A program made the translations under genes and the position numbers. A DNA stretch of 9,547 nt from Burkholderiaceae bacterium (GTDB taxonomy: Bacteria; Pseudomonadota; Gammaproteobacteria; Burkholderiales; Burkholderiaceae_C), in assembly GCA_031276435.1 (NCBI GenBank), contig JAISNB010000068.1:1-9547 (forward strand), written 5' to 3'. Numbering within the stretch: the first letter of the stretch is position 1; each line of letters starts with the position of its first letter. Shown here one piece after another: positions 6,667-9,547 of the stretch. The notes beneath the pieces are model-generated. The model was not told where the DNA came from, did no database searches, and was given only the letters and a program-made list of their open reading frames with translations.

Positions 6667-7477
6667 CATTGTTGTGGGCCAGATGGCCCGGCGTGACGGG
6701 GGCGAACTCATGACGCCAGAAGAATTGCGTAACCTGAGCACGCAGGATTTGCGCGGCAAGCTCGCGCAGTCGCTCACGTTCACGGCAAAGCATCTGGTTG
6801 GTCTGGCCATGATCTGGGCAGAACTGGAGCGCCGCGGCGAGTATCTTGACGACCTAAAAATCGGGCTGGCGGTCTACTTGCCGCAAATCGCGGCAGGCAA
6901 GCTGGACGCCGACGCGGTGATTCGTTTCGCGGGGCAGCCAACAATTCTGAAGTCGATTGCGGGGCTTCCGATCAACGAGCAGCGCGAGATTGCGAATGGC
7001 AAGCCGCTGGAAGTGCTGACGATCACGCCTTCTGGCGTGTTCGAGCCTGTGGCCCTTCCCGCTTACTCTCTGACAGCGGCGCAAGCGCGGCAGGTTTTTA
7101 CAGGGGAGCGCATACGCAGCGCAGAACAGCAAAAAGCGTTGCTTGTTTCAGCAACTACAAAGCACAGTCTGCGCACGTTGCCAGGCAATGGCAAGCGGGT
7201 GCGTTACGACCCACAGCGCGATCTGATTTTCATTGGCCGTTCATCGGCATCCATCGGAGAAGTGGTCGCTGCGCTGACTGAAGGCGCGGATTTGATGGCG
7301 GGCGCGGCGATCAAGGGGGAAACAAAAAATTTCCCGATCAAAATCACAGAAGCGCAACACCGCATGCTCAAAGTGCGCGCCGCTGAAGCTGGATTGTCCA
7401 CACATGAATTTCTGGAAAAGTTGATTTGCCGCTTTGCCGCCGTTCCATCCAAGGACACTCAAGATGCAGGCGCATGA
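6656..7477 (+). CDS. Hypothetical protein with a C-terminal ribbon-helix-helix-like segment
   Basis: This 273-residue soluble protein is not one I can name. The N-terminal part (about 20-115) is helical and starts MTPEELRNLSTQDLRGKLAQ, then KHLVGLAMIWAELERRGEYL and LPQIAAGKLDADAVIRFAG. A middle part (about 115-220) includes FTGERIRSAEQQKALL. Near the end FPIKITEAQHRMLKVRA (about 224-240) followed by GLSTHEFLEKLICRF has the strand-helix-helix pattern of Arc/MetJ ribbon-helix-helix DNA-binding proteins. A DNA-binding or regulatory role is inferred from that alone. The start ATG 6656 has AGAGGAAAGA just upstream; an alternative ATG sits at 6683. It overlaps the zinc-ribbon gene by 11 bases and the regulator gene by 14. 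Codon use is more A/T-tolerant than in corC-fabB. Confidence 0.8.
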   Translation: MTNDIVVGQMARRDGGELMTPEELRNLSTQDLRGKLAQSLTFTAKHLVGLAMIWAELERRGEYLDDLKIGLAVYLPQIAAGKLDADAVIRFAGQPTILKSIAGLPINEQREIANGKPLEVLTITPSGVFEPVALPAYSLTAAQARQVFTGERIRSAEQQKALLVSATTKHSLRTLPGNGKRVRYDPQRDLIFIGRSSASIGEVVAALTEGADLMAGAAIKGETKNFPIKITEAQHRMLKVRAAEAGLSTHEFLEKLICRFAAVPSKDTQDAGA

Positions 7478-7904
7478 GCTTGAGGCGCTGCGACGCCTGC
7501 TTTTTTTCTCGCAGCCCGAGGCGGCCAGGCTGTGCGAAGTGTCGGAGCAGACTTGGAGGCGGTGGGAATCGGGCAGACTCAAGATTCCCGCTGACGTTGC
7601 GTACAAAATGCAGCACATGACACAGCGGCGCCAGCGGATGATTGAACTTTCAGATGCGCGCGTGGCGGAAGCTTTGACAAGCGCGTGCATCTGCCCGCTC
7701 TGGTATGAAGAAGATGACTGGCGCGGGCCGCCTGAGTTGCTGCCCGTGCATCGCTCTGCTTGCGCTGAGCTGCTGGCGCGTTGGCCCGACAATGTGAAGC
7801 TTGTTGTATTTGAGCGCGCGGACTATGACCGCTGGCGCGGCGCGCGCGAAGATACCGACGCGCTGCGCCAGCAATGGGCGCAGTGTAAAAGCGAAGCGGC
7901 GTAA
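7464..7904 (+). CDS. YdiL/Aca2-like helix-turn-helix regulator (DUF1870-like)
   Basis: The 146-residue product has an N-terminal Xre-like helix-turn-helix (about residues 4-45): HELEALRRLLFFSQPEAARL, then CEVSEQTWRRWESGRLKIP with the conserved W-x-x-W-E-x-G-R core, then DVAYKMQHMTQRRQRMIE. This order closely follows E. coli YdiL and the anti-CRISPR-associated protein Aca2 as I recall them. The C-terminal part (70-146), with SACICPLWYEEDDW and HRSACAELLARWPDN, recalls the C-terminal half of those proteins but is longer: Aca2 is about 115-125 residues. Known Aca2 proteins bind an inverted repeat and repress the acr-aca operon they close. Here too it is the last gene, followed by a terminator. 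The start is ATG 7464 with AAGGA at 7451-7455. The HTH call is firm; the Aca2 link is plausible, because DUF1870-like proteins are not all Aca. Confidence 0.82.
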   Translation: MQAHELEALRRLLFFSQPEAARLCEVSEQTWRRWESGRLKIPADVAYKMQHMTQRRQRMIELSDARVAEALTSACICPLWYEEDDWRGPPELLPVHRSACAELLARWPDNVKLVVFERADYDRWRGAREDTDALRQQWAQCKSEAA

Positions 7905-7933
7905 ACGAAATTTCCAGCGCCCGGTTTCATGGC

Positions 7934-7963
7934 AAACGAAACCCGCCCAGGCGGTTTCGTTTT
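7934..7963 (+). terminator. Rho-independent terminator of the accessory operon
   Basis: AAACGAAACC (7934-7943) pairs perfectly with GGTTTCGTTT (7953-7962) around a 9-base loop, ending in TTTT (7960-7963), 30 bases after the regulator stop. The A-rich left side may let it work weakly for the convergent phage gene as well. Confidence 0.72.
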
Positions 7964-7967
7964 GGCG

Positions 7968-8012
7968 CTCCCCCTCACCCCCACCCTCTCCCCCTTGCAG
8001 GGGGCGAGGGGG
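7968..8012. repeat. C-rich/G-rich palindromic intergenic repeat
   Basis: CCCTCTCCCCC (7984-7994) and GGGGGCGAGGG (8000-8010) pair with one mismatch around TTGCA, preceded by CCCCCTCACCCCCA. This CCCTCACCCC-CCCTCTCC palindrome type is common between genes of beta- and gammaproteobacteria. The same word family recurs at 9371-9525. Confidence 0.65.
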
Positions 8013-8023
8013 TAAAGAAGGCG

Positions 8024-8052
8024 TTGACAAGCCGCGCGCTTTTGCTTAAGAT
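8024..8052 (+). promoter_or_regulatory. Sigma-70 promoter pointing into the end of the phage gene
   Basis: A perfect -35 TTGACA (8024-8029) is followed after exactly 17 bases by TAAGAT (8047-8052), 4 of 6 matches to the -10 consensus. The expected start is about 8059. No + strand gene lies downstream, so the transcript would be non-coding and antisense to the 3' end of the gpF-like gene. Confidence 0.5.
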
Positions 8053-8058
8053 TGAATT

Positions 8059-8142
8059 GCCTCGCGCAGCATATGATCCCCGGTGGTTAACGCCGGACTC
8101 GTTTAGGACGTTTTAGGTCAGGGGGCGCGAGGCTTCTTCTTT
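8059..8142 (+). ncRNA. Candidate small structured RNA, antisense to the gpF 3' end
   Basis: The predicted start of the promoter at 8024-8052 coincides with GCCTCGCGC (8059-8067), which pairs perfectly with GCGCGAGGC (8125-8133). TTCTTCTTT (8134-8142) follows, like a degenerate termination tract. An internal hairpin joins CCGGTG (8080-8085) to CGCCGG (8091-8096) with one G-U pair, and a near-tandem repeat CGTTTAGGA / CGTTTTAGGT lies at 8100-8118. It is 75-84 bases long with no reading frame of note. The right arm lies inside the phage gene's last codons. This is inferred from structure and promoter geometry only; a chance inverted repeat remains possible. Confidence 0.35.
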
Positions 8143-9344
8143 GCCCCCGTCTTGATGTACAAGGTAACCAGCTTGAGCGAGCGGTTCCTCTTGCCGGGCA
8201 TGATCTCCCAGATGGTGTAAAAGGTTTCACTACCAATCTCCTTGGATACGGTCACGCGCTTTTGCTGCTGGCGGCCAAGGTCTGGCGTGAGACGCATGGC
8301 TGCGGCGTTGAGGATGTCCAGCACGTGCGCGTAGTCTTCCGGGCGCGGCGGGCGCTGGCTCCCGCCGTCGTGGCCGTGTTCCATTTCAACATGGCGCGCG
8401 CCGCCGCTGGGCAGGATCACGGTGAAGCCAGCCACTTCTTCTTTTGTGAGTTCCTTGACCTTGGCGGCGGCCTGGGGTTCGATGAAGCCAATCCACAAAT
8501 CTTCCTCGCGCGGCAATCCAGTGCGCGCGCGCTCCACAAAGTCCTCGATGCGTTCTTCCGCATTGATGGTGCGCTTGATTTCAGCCGACAGCGCCTTGCC
8601 GATGGCGGGCGGGTAGCTGATGAGCTTGTCCTGCACCAGTTGGCGCAGTTCGGTATCCACGCCCGCGCCGGGGGCGTAGTCCCAGCCTTCGTCAAGCCCA
8701 ACGGGGGCGCCGGTGCGCGGGTCTTTTTCTTGCCAGCCCGCCGGGGGGGCGGTGGCGTCGCCTTCAGCAGGCCGGGCAACGGCGACGACGCGGCAGCGGC
8801 AGCCCCAGCCGTTGGGCGGGTAGTGGGTGGCCCAGAAGGGATCGTCGTGGCGCAAGGTCAAACGCATGTCGCCCCATTGCTTGTGCAGGGGGCGCGCGTG
8901 CATCACGCCATCGTCGTGCACGTAGCGCCAATATGGGCGGCGCTTGAGAAATTCTGGCTCCATCAGTTGTGCGCGCCTGCCCGCGGCCACAGAAGTGAGG
9001 ATGTTCGTCTGGTAGATGACGCGGGTGCGCCAGGCTTTGCCCGCGCGGCTGCCTTCGCCCGTCCAGCCCGTCCAGCCATGTTTGGCGACGATGGCATCAA
9101 AGTCTTTGCGGAACTGGCCGATACTGCCGCCCTGCACGGCGGCGTCAACAGCGCGGCGCAGGTCGTGCAAGAGGTCGGCTTTCATGACGCCTGCGACGAC
9201 AAAGGCGCGGTCGTGCGCGGCGCGTTCGATGCTGCGCCATGTTTCTGTGGGCAGGTTGAGCTTGCGGCGCAGGAAGGCGATTTGCTCGGCAAATTGCTGG
9301 CGCGCGCCGTCGATGGCCTCTTGCGCGGGGGTGTCGTCAGCCAT
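8118..9344 (-). CDS. Phage Mu gpF-like head morphogenesis protein with C-terminal PBECR-like nuclease domain
   Basis: The 408-residue product is a minor capsid/head morphogenesis protein of the Mu F / SPP1 gp7 type, which acts in procapsid assembly near the portal. After an N-terminal helical part (1-50) the Mu_F core shows RVIYQTNILTSVAAGRRAQ (108-126), YWRYVHDDGVMHARPLHKQW (138-157) and the hallmark HYPPNGWGCRCRV (174-186). A C-terminal domain from about 283 to 398 contains GARHVEMEHGHDGG (His318, His323), FYTIWEI (375-381) and LKLVTLYIK (390-398). This is the layout of PBECR-type (barnase/EndoU/colicin E5-D/RelE-like) nuclease domains often fused to Mu F proteins; the exact subfamily is uncertain. 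The frame is open to 9383, but ATG 9344 (MADDTPAQEA) has GGAG upstream and avoids the repeat-derived N-terminus. No G, protease or major capsid gene follows it on the left. Confidence 0.88.
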   Translation of the reverse strand: MADDTPAQEAIDGARQQFAEQIAFLRRKLNLPTETWRSIERAAHDRAFVVAGVMKADLLHDLRRAVDAAVQGGSIGQFRKDFDAIVAKHGWTGWTGEGSRAGKAWRTRVIYQTNILTSVAAGRRAQLMEPEFLKRRPYWRYVHDDGVMHARPLHKQWGDMRLTLRHDDPFWATHYPPNGWGCRCRVVAVARPAEGDATAPPAGWQEKDPRTGAPVGLDEGWDYAPGAGVDTELRQLVQDKLISYPPAIGKALSAEIKRTINAEERIEDFVERARTGLPREEDLWIGFIEPQAAAKVKELTKEEVAGFTVILPSGGARHVEMEHGHDGGSQRPPRPEDYAHVLDILNAAAMRLTPDLGRQQQKRVTVSKEIGSETFYTIWEIMPGKRNRSLKLVTLYIKTGAKKKPRAP

Positions 9345-9370
9345 GGGTGTTCCCGGCTCCCCCCGGCCCG

Positions 9371-9525
9371 CCCCTCTCCCCAACCCTCCCCCCCAAGGGG
9401 GAGGGTGCAGACTGCTCCCCTCTCCACAAAGTGGAGAGGGGCGGGGGGTGAGGATGGGGGAGGGAGCAATACGCTCCCCCCATCCCCACTCCCTCCCCCT
9501 TGGGGGGGAGGGCTGGGGAGAGGGG
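9371..9525. repeat. Composite palindromic element bounded by 35-base inverted repeats
   Basis: Bases 9371-9405 and 9491-9525 are reverse complements at 34 of 35 positions. Each end is itself a hairpin: ACCCTCCCCC/GGGGGAGGGT (9383-9392, 9397-9406) and CCCTCCCCC/GGGGGAGGG (9491-9499, 9504-9512). The 85-base centre has CCCCTCTCCAC/GTGGAGAGGGG (9417-9427, 9431-9441) and a bulged hairpin at 9452-9485. The wording matches the repeat at 7968-8012. It lies between the gpF-like gene and whatever precedes it, and I see no gene inside. It resembles a BIME or a small non-autonomous mobile element. Confidence 0.7.
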
Positions 9526-9547
9526 AGTTGTCGGTGAGGGCAGCCTC

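Noticed and set aside
8059..8133. tRNA-like element: 75 bases with complementary ends
   Set aside because: It lacks a GGTTCGA-type T-loop, a D-arm and a proper anticodon arm on either strand; kept only as a candidate small RNA.
9357..9535. CRISPR-like array from repeated C-rich/G-rich words
   Set aside because: The units alternate in orientation, vary in length and have no unique spacers of constant size; it is a palindromic repeat element.
9016..9537. + strand 173-codon frame across the gpF 5' end and the repeats
   Set aside because: It is antisense to the Mu_F core and runs into low-complexity repeat sequence; no family features.

Overview
The window joins a stretch of conserved chromosome to an accessory region that looks phage-derived. 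The left 5.5 kb is GC-rich, with strongly G/C-biased third codon positions. Its CorC and Lnt proteins read like those of Burkholderiales, most likely a Comamonadaceae-type betaproteobacterium. That placement comes from protein recognition, not from a search.

Chromosomal part (1-5536, all + strand): the 3' part of a flippase-like membrane protein gene; corC and lnt, overlapping by 14 bases; a 229-base gap holding an inverted repeat; then fabA and fabB, overlapping by 4 bases (ATGA). The shared theme is the cell envelope. Lnt finishes lipoproteins with a third acyl chain, FabA/FabB make unsaturated fatty acids for membrane lipids, and CorC and the flippase-like protein are membrane-associated.

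Transition (5537-5816): non-coding. It holds a GC-rich hairpin just after fabB, a copy of a widespread dispersed palindromic repeat, and overlapping inverted repeats ahead of the accessory operon.

Accessory part (about 5775-9547): codon use becomes more A/T-rich and mixed. Four overlapping + strand genes (87, 198, 273 and 146 aa) form a compact operon ending at a rho-independent terminator. I do not recognise the first three as named families, but the second has a four-cysteine zinc ribbon followed by Tyr/Asp-Pro repeats, and the third ends in what looks like a ribbon-helix-helix segment. The last is a helix-turn-helix protein of the YdiL/Aca2 (DUF1870-like) type. Aca2 proteins are known repressors of anti-CRISPR operons, so this could be an anti-defence operon; that is a hypothesis. 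Convergent to it on the - strand is a Mu gpF-like phage head morphogenesis gene with a C-terminal PBECR-like (RelE/barnase-type) nuclease domain. Usual downstream head genes are absent on the window side, which suggests a prophage remnant or rearranged prophage edge beside fabB.

Between the two convergent units lie a palindromic repeat and a good sigma-70 promoter whose predicted start falls on the first base of a long paired stem, a candidate small RNA antisense to the end of the phage gene. Upstream of the phage gene is a 155-base element bounded by 35-base inverted repeats with one mismatch.
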